A stretch of DNA of 64,000 bases from Flammula alnicola (GCA_015499995.1 JADNRV010000031.1:248001-312000), one strand, 5' to 3'. Numbered from the stretch's first letter, positions 35,401-48,245 are shown. Notes: generated from the sequence alone by a model not told the origin. Made by a program: numbers and translations.

Positions 35401-37541
35401 ATGAAGGCGAGGTGAACAAAATATCTGTACCCTCGGAACGTGACTTGCATCCAATAGAAGGGCTCTGGACTTGCACATCTTTTGAAGAAAACAATGGAGC
35501 AAGAACATATTTTGCCCCCATCATATTGAACATTGGTTCTATTGTCGATAGTAAGATAGAAGGGAAAGGTGAGAACTATCTTGCGCAGGTGGAGATTGTT
35601 GGGAATATCAACTCTAGCTCCTCTGACGGGCGTATTGACCTCGAGTTCAAAATATGGTCTTCCAGCAAATCATATCGTAGTATGGAGTGCAAAGGCCAAT
35701 ATATCCAGAGCAGGAAATCATCCAAGGCCATTGGACGGATCCAGAAGACCCTAAACCCGAGGATGTAGTTGCCGACAATGCAAACAATGATGGCTCCGAA
35801 GAAACCGACGAGGAGGATGTAGGAAGCTGGGATGATGAAACAGCAAGCCAAGAAATCCCGGATGCTGAGCAGCGATCCTATGGAGCTTTCTACATTAGAA
35901 GGACCCCTCCTGATGTGATTCGCTTCAGACATTTGCTTGACGGTCCTGGCCCTGACTCTGAGCCATCTTGGAATTCCTGGACGGTTGCTCGCAAGCGATG
36001 GGCATTCGCTAGTGCGGCAATTCTCTACAGAACTCGAGACCGGATGGGTTCTTCAAGATTTTTCCGTGAACGGATTGCTGAACGCCGGAAGTGGACCGAG
36101 CTCAGCGTCCGATTTGACCTGGCGGATAGGATGTCCTATTACTCTTTCCATAGATCCTTTTCCGATGCAGCATACGCAGAATGGGTAGCCCTCATACAGA
36201 ACGTCCACCCGAGGAACGCCAGGATCTTCCAGTCGCTGTCAAACTATTGGTGCCAAAGAAATATTTACCAGATGTAAGTGAGTTTTGACGCGTCTCTTGT
36301 CTCTCTTCAGTGAACTGATTTGCAGTTTCGCTGTCTCCGTCTCAGGTGTGGCAACGTCTGCGATACCTGTCGTCGCATTATTACATTTACCCGCTTCCAG
36401 TGCGTTACATGCATGAGGGATGACATGAACAATCAAGTCGACCTCTGCGCAGACTGTGTCGATAAACCTACAGTCTCGAAGTTCTCCCTCAACAACGATT
36501 TCGCTCATAAACTATCTCACTCTCTTATCCGCTCGACGCGCTTCATGCATAAGTATGAACTAGCCTATGTGATTCCCAATGAAAGACTATGGTCCGAAAG
36601 GCTGAAGAAGCGGTTCAAAGCAGTGGAAATGAAGAGCAAGCCTGTTACAGAACGTGGTAACAGAATATTGAAGGGCATCGACGACAATTACACAAGCGAG
36701 GTTCCCTCTGAAGCACCTCCAAGATGTGCATGTTGTGACGAGGAAGTGACTCTGCCTTGCTACGTTTGCGTTCTATGCTGTACGTTCCTTGATATCCTGT
36801 CGTTCTTGGTGACAAAAACTTACTGATTATTGTCGACATCACAGCACTTTTCTTCATATGTCTCGATTGCGATGCGATCGCAGGCCCTTGATGAAAGAAA
36901 ATCCATCATTTCGGACGCATACATACAACCATCCCTTTCTTCGGATTCATGACAGCGATGAAGTCAGGCCTATCAAATCTGAATATGATCAACTGGAACG
37001 ACAACTCGAGGACATGGAAACGAGACTTAACCAGGAAATCATGGAAGGCCTTTCTTCGCTTCAAAAGGAGATAATTTCGCAATGGAAAAGACCCGGAATC
37101 ACGAAAAATGGGGCCCAGAAGTCCATGAAGGGAAGCGAGATGAAAGACGACGAAGTAAACTCTCTGGTCATAGACCACGGTGTTAAAGAAGTCGCAGAAA
37201 CTTTTTCAGACATCGATTCAGATATAAGCGAAGAACCTGGTAGTGCTGCAGAAGTGGATGCCAATGCTACCGAGAGACTTGCATCCAAGGACGAGGGGAT
37301 GACCGCGGTCAAGTCTAGGCTAGAAGAAGGCTTGAAAGCCCTAGAGTTGAAGGTCGAGGAAATAGGTAAAAGGGGCCAAAATATGTCCCAGGAAGACAGG
37401 ATCAGTGCACTCGAAGCCAAGGTGGATGAGAGATTAAACGCTTTGGAAGCCAGGGTGGAGAATCAATTCGGGGTCATGTTATCGTTGTTGCAGGAGCTGG
37501 TTGCGACGACTAGACCCCTTACTATTGGCACCGAAGCTTGA
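32482..37541 (+). CDS. Large EF-hand and ZZ-type zinc finger protein with helical N-terminal domain
   Basis: This is an agaric-type multidomain protein of unknown function. The start ATG at 32482 gives MNFTSDSEPPTEIQLGFSF. The N-terminal helical part (AIDVFLQTASVVLEGL, ALGNIHPVIGVAIFAFQGVI, later SMDKKFETMILAIFRKL) resembles the Goodbye-type domain at the N-terminus of fungal STAND proteins. An EF-hand loop DDDGSGFISVQE is at 34306-34341. A beta-rich segment (PIEGLWTCTSF to HWTDPEDP) follows. Two ZZ-like fingers come next: CGNVCDTCRR...CVTC...LCADC (about 36350-36480) and CACCDEEV...CYVCVLC...ICLDCDA...HTYNH (about 36724-36950). A C-terminal coiled coil (QLEDMETRLNQEIMEGL, DERLNALEARVENQFG) ends at 37541. 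Single-base frame breaks occur near 35700 and 36888; without repair the second would end the protein early. No STAND NTPase is present. Confidence 0.68.
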
Positions 37542-37755
37542 GACATGTAAAGAGTTGGTATTTGCCCCGGCCTGTTCATGTGTAATATAGGAGGGCACAT
37601 GTTATATAAATATAAGTTACTGGCAACTACGAGCCAACGCAAGTTGGTATCAGGAACTTCGCAATTCTAGATCAGATATGGTTGGATTATAAGTGACCAA
37701 GATGAACAGAGTTGCTATCGTTAAAATTCGAACCACCATTAATCCCTAACTCCCT

Positions 37756-38984
37756 TCATTGAGCTTCATATATATGATGCATCCGAAGAATATTTCGGGC
37801 CGACAGCTTCGGGAATTGGGAGCGAAGTGGTTCAATCTGAGAATCTACGGGCTGCATGTTTCCGAATTTCACGATCATCGCGATGTTTAACTCTCGTAGT
37901 CTATGGTATGTCGGCCTCGAAAGAATATCATCAAGTTCTTGCCAAGCATCCCAAGGTAGTTGGGCCGGCGTTATTCCATCCAGAGACATGTTCGGGTAGT
38001 TTATAACCTTGATGTCGACACTGATGATTTCCAAAGCCAAAGGTGTGGTGGTTGCGGCAAAGACAGATAATGTCCAGGAAGTGAATCAAGAAAGATGGAG
38101 AATATTTCAAAACAAGTTGTGAGATGACGACGATGGTATGTCTATAAACAAGAAAAGTGTCAGTCCGCAAAGTATGTAAAAATTTGTAAGTAATTCTTAC
38201 CATCGCAAAATTTTGGATTACATAGGGCAAGTACTTGAAGCGACTTGCCTGCGAGATCGATCAAAGGTTGAACGGTCCATGAACGCTCTGGACGTGCCAC
38301 ATATAGTTTCTGCAAGGGAATGGATCTCAGGGTAGGAACGAGAAACCACGGGATTATGAATTCGACATTGACATCCAGACGGAGAGTTTTTAGATGGGTT
38401 ATTGGTGATTTTAAAAGTCCATTTTGAATTAAACCAGTAAATTCGCCATGGGGGGAGTCGATTCCAACACCGAAGAGGCCAAGGGCAGTTAGATTCTTTA
38501 CTTCATTTAGGACAGCAGTTAGCTCAATCCTAGTGAATGATCCATCATGAAACATGACGCATGATAAAGAAGGAGTGGCAAGTAGGGCTCGGTACGCGGC
38601 TTTGAGATTTGGAGAATACTCGTCCCACACGTCCACATGGAAGGACATGCTTCGCAGGGATGTTAGTTTATTAAGGATGGCGGCCAAAGTTCTTGCTGCG
38701 GGGCCATAGATTTTGTGATTGGTGTCCTTCAAAAAGGATGGGGCAAGTGTAAGATGGTGGACGTAAGGGGAGAGATATGGTTACGCAGCAAAGCCTGCAG
38801 TAGGATGCTGAGGCTTTTGAAGGGGTTCTGAAGTAGCTTTAGATACAATTGAAGAGACGTTGTCGGCAACGGTCGCGCCCACGTTGGTGTTACAAGGGCA
38901 CAATTCCATAAGTAGGGATTCGCGGTCGTCAACAAGATATTCAACAATAGAATCACTTGAGGCGAGAGAAGGGGAGTCATCCAT
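37756..38984 (-). CDS. F-box-like protein of the agaric type
   Basis: The likely start at 38984 gives MDDSPSLASSDSIVEYLVDD then RESLL, which reads as the first helix of an F-box. After a frame change near 38908 the sequence continues WNCALVTPTWARP, the second half of an F-box, then LYLKLLQNPFKSLSILLQ. After another frame change it reads SPYVHHLTLAP followed by LKDTNHKIYGPAARTL. The remaining body has irregular leucine-rich segments (LTSLRSMSFHVDVWDE, VKNLTALGLFGVGIDS, LKTLRLDVNVEF). At least one intron follows CNPKFCDG. Such proteins would recruit targets to SCF ubiquitin ligases. This family is greatly expanded and variable in agarics. The substrate is unknown. Confidence 0.55.
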
Positions 38985-39308
38985 GCTCGAGTCGGCGGTG
39001 AATGCTGGTGAGTTGTAGAGAAGCAACAAATAGATCCCGAGCCCAAGTTCATGAAAAGACGCATGACAACCCACACAATCCAAGCTTCCTCCGAGTCTAT
39101 CCACAGCTTCAGGTCTACTAGACAGACGACAACAATAAATAATTTCAGTGCGACAAACGTGTGACAGTACGGACAAAACATGATAGCTGGACAATGCAAT
39201 AAAGCGATAAAACTTAAAATAACGAAAGCTGCAAAACAAGAAGGAAGTGAAAAGTAGAGATGCTGTAAATGCGTAATGGTCATTGGTCCGTGTTCGTTCG
39301 TGTTCCAA

Positions 39309-41453
39309 TCATGAATATTCAGATCCTCTGTGCAGTTCTCCCGGAGCGGGCTCGCTTTGAGGCCTTTCTCGCTCAGCCTCCCTAGCGTTCATCCTCTGTT
39401 GTCTGACGTCCATCATGATCTGTCTGCCTACGGGCGACATCTCTGACGATGAAGCAGGAGAGGGCGTCACGTTCAACGGAGGGCGGAACATTGCTTGCTC
39501 AACGACAGTGCGCAAAAGGGACTGAGAACCAGTGGTATTCGAGCGAAGGGGCGTGAAGGAAGTCTGTCTTGACGGAAAGCGCGAGCTGGTTCTCTTTCTT
39601 CTGCCCAACAGTGGGCGAAACCACTTCAGCCTTCTTGCTCCTCGACGAGTATTCGTCATAGCCGTTACGTGTCAGAGAGTTGACTGACGTTTGAGAGGCG
39701 CTCCGTTTGTGAGGTTGTGCCTTTCGCGAGAAAGAATTGCGGTAAAAGGGTCGGACACTGATGTGGATGAGGAATTTGAGAGTTCGACCAGGCGGATCGT
39801 CTGCGCTTAACACTGTCAGACGACGATTTCTTGGGCAGCGCCCGAGGACCGCGAGGCAGACGAGAAGGGCCGTCATGATTGGTAGATGGGTAGGCGCTGT
39901 GACAATTACTTTCGTAGGCCCAGTCATGATAACTTTGATATCATTCTTCTTCATTTCCTGCAGGTCATTAGATGCGTCATATGTTCTTGAGGTTCTTGAT
40001 GGACATAGAGGGTAGGAGCATAATGGGGGTCATGACTATCATCCGAGAAAGCAGAACGAGGTTCTCGTGAATCTCGCCTATCGAGAATAGAAGGCGTCCT
40101 TTCTATTATACTTGAACGAGGTCGTGAGGGTTTTGGGTATCTTCGGGAAGACGTTGGCATCGCAGAGATTCGTGTGGGGGCAAATGTGAATGGAGGAGGG
40201 TCATTGAAATGAAAATTGAAGTTGGAGCCATTTTCGTCAGACGGCGAGCTGAAGCAGCTCGGGAGCTCTGGAGCGTTCTATCCAGATTTGCGACGGTAGT
40301 AGATTGTTTTCGAGTTAAGAATCCGAAGACTTGGGAAGCTCTTTGCGGTGTACTCGGATCACTGCTCCTGTAGGGGTTGTTCTTCTTGCTGAAGTCTTCC
40401 ATGTCTTGAGAAAGGTCGGTCATGGTACTAACTTCGACTTCCATGGATGAAATGGCGGGGTTGTCAAATGTGCTGTTGAGATATCTCCGTCTGTAATGAA
40501 AGAGACTTCGGGTTTAAGTGCTCGGTGTAGAACTGCGGTGTAGTTGGTGTGTGCAGTCCTACAGAGGAATGAGACGATGCACTCTCAGTTTCACTGAGTT
40601 TGAGGTCATGAGTATTTTTTTTTGGGGGCAAAGGTGCGAACTTACGCCAAAATCGTTCTGCCCATGAAATATCTCCTTCAGCACTTTCGTTTCCATCCCG
40701 CGAGTTCAAGCTCGATAAAGCGCCGAGAAGCTGGCGTAAAGTAGAACCGTTGCGGCAGACTTGAGCACGGCCTTCTCTTGGTGGCGCAGGTGGACTATCA
40801 TTAGAGAATGCATCGGCGGAGAGTTTGCCGTGCTCATCGTACAAGTCGATGAGGCTCGCAACAGAGGGATCTGAGCGCAGTCTGAGCACACGACTATCTT
40901 CTACTAGCAATAGTGAGGTTCGTTTTTACTGGGAGAGGTAGGCTTTTTATCAAGATCTCCATTGGCGAGGGAATTCCGTGATGCGTGTCTTCTACGTTTG
41001 TGAACCGTGACATTATATGTTCCTCGCTGGCTCAAGGTTGTGCTTGCCAAGCTAACCGACGATGAAGCTGGAGTCTGTATAACATTATTTATAGGATGCG
41101 CTGAAAAGGCACCTCAATAAGTTATCAGCCGAAATACAAGCCAAAAACAGCTTACGCAAAGGCGGTAAGGTCGCGTAATTCAATTCAGAGCTCTCCACGA
41201 ATCGTGCTGAGGACGACCTCAGAAGACGTCCAACGGCGGCTTCGTGCTCCTCTTCGTTTACTGCAGACATGCCTGACCAAGGCAGTTCCGGTACCGGGAC
41301 ATTGTGGACAATTGGAGGGCGCTGCTTCTTGTTCTTCTTGCTCCCAATAGAAAATAAACGCTTAGGAGACCCATTAAAGATCGTAGCTAAAAGGAGTGTG
41401 GTGAGCTGGACTTTGCCTTTGGGCAACACGATGGGGGTTCTCGGAGAGGGCAT
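39309..41453 (-). CDS. Unknown serine-rich protein
   Basis: I do not recognise a family. The start at 41453 gives MPSPRTPIVLPKGKVQLTTL; a short basic segment SIGSKKNKKQRPP follows. The most ordered-looking stretches are SDPSVASLIDLYDEHGKLSA and GDISWAERFWRKFAPLPPKK. The rest is Ser/Thr/Pro-rich and low complexity. The C-terminus reads SPVGRQIMMDVRQQRMNARE then SEYS at 39309. Several frame changes must be followed: near 40915 (KNEP into SLLLVEDSRV), near 40460 and in 39700-40250. The product is therefore only partly readable. It is divergent from the DUF202 gene, with 130 bp between starts, and shares a promoter hairpin with it. A regulatory or cytoskeletal scaffold is possible, but this is speculation. 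Confidence 0.5.
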
Positions 41454-41498
41454 TCACGGGCGCCCCTTGAATTGAACTTGCGCCAAATATGTACAAAG

Positions 41499-41530
41499 GT
41501 CCCTTAACGCGTGCAAGCACGTGAGGGACC
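41499..41530. promoter_or_regulatory. Hairpin enclosing ACGCGT and CACGTG in a divergent promoter
   Basis: Seven-base inverted repeats GGTCCCT (41499-41505) and AGGGACC (41524-41530) bracket an ACGCGT (41507-41512) and a CACGTG (41518-41523). The unit lies 46-77 bp upstream of the serine-rich gene and 53-84 bp upstream of the DUF202 gene, so it may serve both. Confidence 0.45.
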
Positions 41531-41582
41531 AAAACTTACATAAGACTATCCGGTCCGACTCTTCGAGCTCCGAGATGTTCTC

Positions 41583-42084
41583 ATGAACGTCCTTGCTTCG
41601 AGACCAAATAAAGCTAATACGCACACGACCTTGAACGAACTTTTACGAACAATGCCTCATATGGTTGAGAACGTAGGCAGTGCCGCCAGAGACTTCTGCA
41701 TGCTTGAAAGAAACATTCTCTCCCATCTTAAACTTGCTCTTCTGCTTTCCTTGTTGTCTTCCTCTCTACTTCTTCAAGTACGTCTTGTACCAGGGACAAA
41801 TGACGGTGGATCCAAAACCACCGGAATACCTCTCGCTTCAATCGACTTTGCTGCTGCACTCGCTGCCATTGTAGCAGGCGCGTGGGAGTATTACAGTGGG
41901 TATTGGGATCTCAGGCGACAAGAGCGTTTTTAGCTGCGGCAAAGTTCGTGATACTTTTGATTTCAAGCATCCGCTAGTGCTAATTCAGTCTCGTTTTCCT
42001 CTCAGACTTCACCTTTATATCATGGGGTCCGTCGCTGGTGTTGTCTTTGGAACTTGTATAGTGCTACTTGTTCAAGAAGGTTGA
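41583..42084 (+). CDS. DUF202-domain membrane protein
   Basis: A small membrane protein. The start ATG at 41583 gives MNVLASRPNKANTHTT. The DUF202 hallmark RDFCMLERNILSHLKLAL is followed by a hydrophobic helix (LLLSLLSSSLLLQV), a second helix (DFAAALAAIVAGAWEYYSGY) and a C-terminal helix (YIMGSVAGVVFGTCIVLLVQ), giving about three membrane spans. A frame break near 41925 separates GYWDLRRQ from RAFLAAAKF. An intron follows, and the last exon ends LVQEG at 42084. The family is common in fungi and bacteria; its biochemical role is not established. Confidence 0.68.
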
Positions 42085-42712
42085 TCAGTGGTGGCCTGCC
42101 CAACTATGACAGTATGGTCAGTCCATTATCACAGGTATCTCTCAACATTACTGACCATGCTCAAGCAGCTCTCACTCTCGTGTCTTCCATCAATTTACTC
42201 CAAGGGCGGTATTACACATCGACGATCACGTTGGTTATGACTCCAAGTTTTTCCCGCACCCCTGCAACATCTCAAGTCCTTCATATCAGCGCATGTCTTC
42301 TTGCATCGGACAAGTACATCGGCCTTGATCATGACACGCCTGTCTCCCCACAAGAATACTTTGGTCGGGGTTGATGATTATTGATTACGTCCGAAGGTTG
42401 GAATTCACCAGATTACACGTAGATAGGACTTACGTATTTACAATTTTCTGTGGACATTGTCAATGGACGATACTGCTAGTACTACTTCTCGTCATCAATG
42501 TCAACATTTGCACATCGGCTTGACCCCGTCAAGGACTATCGGGAAAAACGTGGCCTAAAAATGGAATCTGATGGTTCGATCTTTATATATTTCCTGACTG
42601 AAAAGTAGCTCGACTCTTACGAGTCATTTCCCTTATTTCATCTTTTAACAAATTCATTGATCTTATCCCTTCTTCTCACCTAATTGCACGACTCTGACAC
42701 GAATATCCCGCT

Positions 42713-44949
42713 ATGAAAATCAGTCAAAAAATACAACAGTCCTCCAAGGACGACAAGGTCTGGTGGTCGTTCGAGTACTTCCCTCCCCGGACTGCTCAGG
42801 TGTGTGATCTCGATAAATAATCCATCTCTGAACCCCCCTCTCTAACCTGGTGCTTATTGTTCTGCTTTAGGGACTGCAAAATCTCTCGACCGTATAGAGC
42901 GCATGCGAGCACTGGGTCCAGAGTTTATAGATATAACATGGTATGCCTTTTTTTCTCCTACGACCCCAGATCCCAAAATTTTATAATTTTCTTGTCACAC
43001 AGGAATGCTGGTGGGCGAACGTCCGACTTAACGTCGGAAATGGTCAAGACATGCCAAGGGCTTATTGGACTAGAGACTTGCATGCATTTAACATGCACCA
43101 ACATGCCCAAGGAGAAAGTGGATATTGCTTTACGGGTATGTTTACGTTTCCGGAATTAGCGGCGTTGACTTAGGAAGGTTACCGCATCCTGTAGGACGCA
43201 AAGCAACACGGATGCAGGAATGTGCTAGCATTGCGGGGCGATCCTCCACAGGGAAAGGACGAATGGGAGGCGGTTGAAGGCGGGTTCGTGCACGGCATCC
43301 ATCTCGTCCAGCACATTCGACGTGAATACGGGGATTACTTCGACATCGCTGTCGCGGGTTTCCCCCAGCACATGATGCTTCCCCCGGAAGAGCGCGACAA
43401 TGAGATCAGATGGCTGAAGGAGAAGATCGATGCTGGAGTCAATTTTATCTTCACCCAGATGTTCTACGACGTTGAGGTCTTCATCGACTGGGTCAAAGCC
43501 ATCCGAGCAGCAGGTATCACTATCCCAATCGTCCCTGGAATTGCTCCTATCCAGACATGGAATGGTTCCAGCGTGCTACAAGTCTCGCCAAGATCACGAT
43601 CCCACAGTCTTTCCTCGATGCCCTGGAGCCGGTGAAGAACAACGATGAGAAGGTTCGCGAGATTGGGACAAAGCTGGTCGCAGACATGTGCCGCCGAATC
43701 TTGAGTGCTGATATGGGGTTCGGGGTCTCCATTTCTACACCATGAACTTGGAGAAGGGTACCAAGATGCTACTCGAGGAACTGAACCTTGTGCCGAGAAT
43801 CGAGACGATCAAACCCCTGCCTTGGAGACAGGTACGCATTTCTTGCTTCCGAAATTTCCTACAATCCTCACAGTGGTTCTTTCGTTAGTCTCTCACCCCG
43901 AACAGGCGTCAAGAAACGATTCGCCCAATTTTCTGGGCCAACAGGACCAAATCCTACATCTCTCGTACTGAGAACTGGGATGAATATCCTAATGGACGTT
44001 TCGGAGATTCGCGGAGTCCTGCATACGGTGAACTCGACGGTTACGGTGTGTGGATAAAGCAGTCGGCAAGTCAATCCGAAATTTTTAGTGTTCATCTTTG
44101 CTAAACGGCTTGTTGTCCATAGAAAGAGGATGCTCTTAGGCTATGGGGCCGCCAACAACGTTTGCCGAAATCGCATCTCTCTTCGCGCGTTTCTGTGCTG
44201 CTGAACTCTCAGCACTCCCATGGTCAGACCAAGCCCCGTCAATTGAAACTTCAGTCATCGCGAAGCAACTATCCCAAATAAACGAACTCGGGTTCTTGAC
44301 GATCAACTCTCAACCTGCTGTTAACGGCGCCAGGAGCGACGACAAGGTGTTTGGATGGGGTCCAAGCAACGGTTATGTCTACCAAAAGGTACTATCACCC
44401 TTTTATGTACGTGCAGCGAAATAAAGGTACTGATGATGAGTAGGCATATCTTGAATTCTTCGTCAACCCAGCTCTTCTTTCTCTCCTTCTGACTCACATC
44501 GAGCGGGACAGCAACATCACCTACTACGTGATCAACAAGCGTGGCGACCTTCGCACAAACACTCATTCAGACGGTCCTAATGCTGTGACTTGGGGCGTGT
44601 TCCCGGGCAAAGAAATCATCCAGCCCACGATTGTCGAGGCAGTCAGCTTCATGGCCTGGAAGGTTAGTAACATCCACAAGACACTTTATTAAAGCAAATA
44701 TTAACCTTTCGCCGAAAGGACGAGGCCTTCGAACTTGGCACGCAATGGGCGAAGCTGTACGAACACGATTCACCCTCTCAGAAGCTCATCTCCGACTTGA
44801 TGGAGACATCTTTCCTCGTCAACGTTGTGCATAACGACTTCCATGACTCCGATGCTATCTTCCGACCCTTCTACAAGGCCGGGGCCGAATACTTGGCCTT
44901 GAAGTCCAAGACGACCGCTGGCAATGGTCATGCTGTCAATGGCCACTAA
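42713..44949 (+). CDS. met13: Methylenetetrahydrofolate reductase (Met13/Met9 type)
   Basis: This FAD enzyme reduces 5,10-methylene-THF to 5-methyl-THF for methionine synthesis. The start ATG at 42713 gives [20 protein letters not shown] then EYFPPRTAQ. The catalytic barrel includes [68 protein letters not shown] and [20 protein letters not shown]. The C-terminal regulatory domain includes [61 protein letters not shown] and [15 protein letters not shown]. The three reading-frame breaks, near 42885 (NL|DRIER), 43562 ([13 protein letters not shown]) and 43722 ([10 protein letters not shown]), are each consistent with one missing base. The enzyme is needed for methionine prototrophy, so loss seems unlikely and errors are favoured. 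Confidence 0.88.
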
Positions 44950-45426
44950 AAACTTTCGGCCTTACAACCATTTTACGCCTCTCTCTGTACAGCTACCAAA
45001 TATCTTTCTTTATTCTTAGACTCGGGTTCAACCCCCGTCAGTCTTTAGCCATAACCATGGGTTTTCTTTCGGCACACCATTCATTTTTCTTGTCATATCA
45101 TATCTCCGCATTTTGTTTTTACCAACTCATCACAACATACAGACTCACATACTTACTCTGCATCAACTGCATTTACCACGTAGATATCCCACGCGTCATA
45201 TGGCATTAGTTACTTGTATAATGGAAACCTATCGTTGTTCCAAACAAAATTACATTAGTTCATTACTTGCTACACCTTGTAAGATTACATCAAATCCGAA
45301 AAGAAAAAGTCGTTATTTGTTGGAGGAGGGCCAGCCACGAGACCAGTGGGAATCTCCACCATTTCGCCTGATAGATCTGTTATGAAGCATGGCGTGAACG
45401 GAATGCGCAAATAATTGATAGAAAAA

Positions 45427-48245
45427 TCACAAACCAAGCAATTTAATCTTCAGTCCAATTTCTGTAAGAGCCTGGACGAATCCAGCCGTCTCCTTCGACG
45501 ATACATGTCCGCCATCCCTTCTCAGCATATTCAAGCCGTCTGTCCAATCAGCCCATCTTGATGAATCGGGCGCAATGAGATCCGCAAGAGAGCCCTCATG
45601 TGCGCTTAATAGAGAAAACGAAAGAGGTGAGGGCACAGGAGCCGATGTTGATGGGAAATCATTCTGGTCACGGAGAACATTCGGAGGAGGAGCACAGGTA
45701 CCGCCAGCAATTTCGCTTACGAGCGATATGTCAATCCTGTCAGGAAGATCCTCGAGGCCATTGCGGACTGGAAACTTGACAGCACTGTCAACGTAATGCA
45801 AGTATTTCAGGCCGGTATCCTGGAATCAGTCAGCCTATTGTCTTTCAATAAACACGCTTTAAATCACCAATCTCATAAAACGCCATGGTCGGTTTGACCT
45901 TCGAGTAACGCCATCCCGAGGCGAAAGTTGTGGGGTAGCGTTTATAAACCACGCGCCCTGGAGCAGGCACTGAATCCTTTGTTGCCTTACAAACTCAAAC
46001 GACTCCTTGTAGAGTTTAGCACGGAGGTTTCTAGGAGAAAATAAGAATCCGACATGGTGCTAAAGAACACGACACACACCGAACGGGTACCTTGCTCAAC
46101 AAATCATCTTCCAGTTCTAGCTCCTTCATTTGGCGATCCCTGACGGCACGATACTCGGACTCGAGGAAGTCATACTCTACTTCATGCCATTCGCGGGTGT
46201 TTTCCTTGCGGAGGCGAGCTTGACCCTAGAGACAAAGGATGAGAAATACATTGTCCGGCAGTAGGGCAATGATACTTACTGGCTCCGAACTAGAGCTACA
46301 ACGCGACTGAAATCTCCACTGGTGGCGCCGCTTTCACTCCACATGCGTATAAAGAACTGCGTGGCCAAGGAATGTACTCTGTGGAACTCGAGGAAGAACG
46401 GTTGGAAGGTAGTTGCCGTCGAATCTGTTTGTGGACTTTGTGAACAATGACGCGGCACGACATAAAAAAATCAGGACATACAGCCTGGAGCGAATATTGC
46501 CCAGTGTTCTGATAACAATTCGACGACTTCGTTGGATGCCTTTGCTATTGGGCATCGCCGTTCCTCTGGTCTGCTCAGTTGCTCCAGGATGACCTAGTGA
46601 AAACGTATAGCCTCCTCTTATCACAGAAAATGAAGAGAGTGCGAACCTTCGGGAAGTCTGGATCACCCTCGACGAACTTTTTCTATGTAAGTAGGCTAAA
46701 GTTATTCACTGTCTCTTGTTAGTTAAAAAAGCAAAAATCACTTACCAGACACTCTAAGCCAAGAACACCAACTTCACTGAACTCTTGCACTATGTCTTCT
46801 GTGTCAAATCCGAGTTTACGCCATTTCAGGATGTGGCCATTTGGATCTACCTCCTCGTCAAGTTTACTGCAAGCCCAAATGGCCTTCAGAGCGGCAGCAT
46901 GCAGCTCGTCTATCTCCGGATCAACTAGGGTAGTTTTCTTGCGATATGTAACGCGGACCATATTGGCTTGGAAGTCCATGCAAGATGTCAAATCCTCAAT
47001 GGTATGCAAAGACATCAATCGCTAAAAATAAAGAATTAAATTCTGATTTCTTTGAACAGGAAGAACAGAAGACATACGACAACAGCTTTCCTAACATTCA
47101 GTCGTTCCAGTTCCGCGATGAACTCCTCCCATCTAGCATCATTGGCATGTGCCAACAAGGAATTAATGAGCATCATGCTGCAACCAAACAAAATGGTCAA
47201 ATGGAGAATACGAGAGACACTGAGTCCAAAGACATACCTGTATTGTGCCATAGCCATATCTGCACTTCCCAACCGATTAACTACTGTTTCCAAGGACCCC
47301 CTTTCCTTTCTCATCTGTTCAAACACGACTTGAAATCCGTATCGATATACCGAACCCGGTGGTGCACTTGGCTGACTTCGACTCGAGCTCGCCGCTTGCG
47401 GTCCCGGGACGCTGCTAGGATCTGCCTCGACGAGCTTCTTGAGAATGGCGGTAGCAGGGCGACAGACATTGATCAAGGATTGTGGTGAGGCTAAGATTTG
47501 CACGACTATCAGGATGAAGTCTTCACTCAGGTTCGACCACCCGTAATCCAGTTCCATTAAGTTTTGCATCGCTGTGAGTGCATACTGGGATCTTAATTGA
47601 GAATTCCGAAGGGGTAGAGGGAGTAAAGAGGACGTACAGCAAGAGTATTCCCAGTAGCCGTGAATATGACCTGCACAAGCTCGTTCAAGCCATTATGGTC
47701 AAGGAATTCGTGTGCAAATGCTTCTTCCTAAGACACGTTCAACATTCGTAGCATGTCTTCTGAAAAGCAATCCGAACATACGCGAATATACTTTTGCAGG
47801 GAAAATAATATTAACTTGAGGTTTTTGTCACTTCTATTGTTCAGTTTTTCCGCAGTTTCCCTTGCCTCGCGAGCGGGCGCGTTGACGAGTCTATGCAAGA
47901 GAATCAATCTACCTATCCTAGACAAGACTATTCTGATAATACTCACTTCAGATTCGACTTGTTCTTGATCTTTTTCCTCAGATTGTCATTGGTCACTAGC
48001 TCGTCCGTCTCATCCCTCAGGGCAAAGTGGGAAGGAGATTCTTTTATCTTCAAATTGAGACACAACTGTTTCATGACATCGTCCACGGTGAGTGTTGCGT
48101 CGATGCGTGTACGAACGGTTGTGCCATCCGCAGTTGTAACATTATTTGTTGGCACCAACGCGCCTGGTCGCGCCTGACCACCATTGGCAGCAGATGAGGA
48201 TCCCAACTGACTTCGCGCCGCTGAGTTTTGGCCTGAGTTGGACAT
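45427..48245 (-). CDS. ELMO/CED-12 family protein
   Basis: ELMO proteins pair with DOCK-type exchange factors to activate Rac in actin remodelling and polarity. The start at 48245 gives MSNSGQNSAARSQLG. Domains in order are a ubiquitin-like/Ras-binding-like N-terminus (TRIDATLTVDDVMKQLCLNL, HFALRDETDELVTNDNL), armadillo-like helices (QNLMELDYGWSNLSEDFILI, SADMAMAQYSMMLINSLLAH) and the ELMO domain (FQANMVRVTYRKK, DELHAAALKAIWACSKL, WRKLGFDTEDIVQEF, VGVLGLECL, FFIRMWSESGATSGDFSRV, ENTREWHEVEYDFLESEYRA). A PH-like C-terminus (KYLHYVDSAVKFPVRNG) ends at 45427. About ten short introns join in phase and I found no frame break. It is convergent with MTHFR; about 480 bp separate the two. Confidence 0.82.

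Noticed and set aside
35670..35702. 32-nt GT...AG intron to explain the frame change in the EF-hand/ZZ gene
   Set aside because: Shorter than any plausible intron here; one missing base gives a smoother protein.
37715..37745. GGTTCGAATT on the minus strand resembles a tRNA B box
   Set aside because: No A box at the right distance and no acceptor or anticodon stem could be formed.
42054..42374. Plus-strand frame after the DUF202 gene
   Set aside because: It overlaps the DUF202 last exon in another frame and has no recognisable content; probably 3' UTR.
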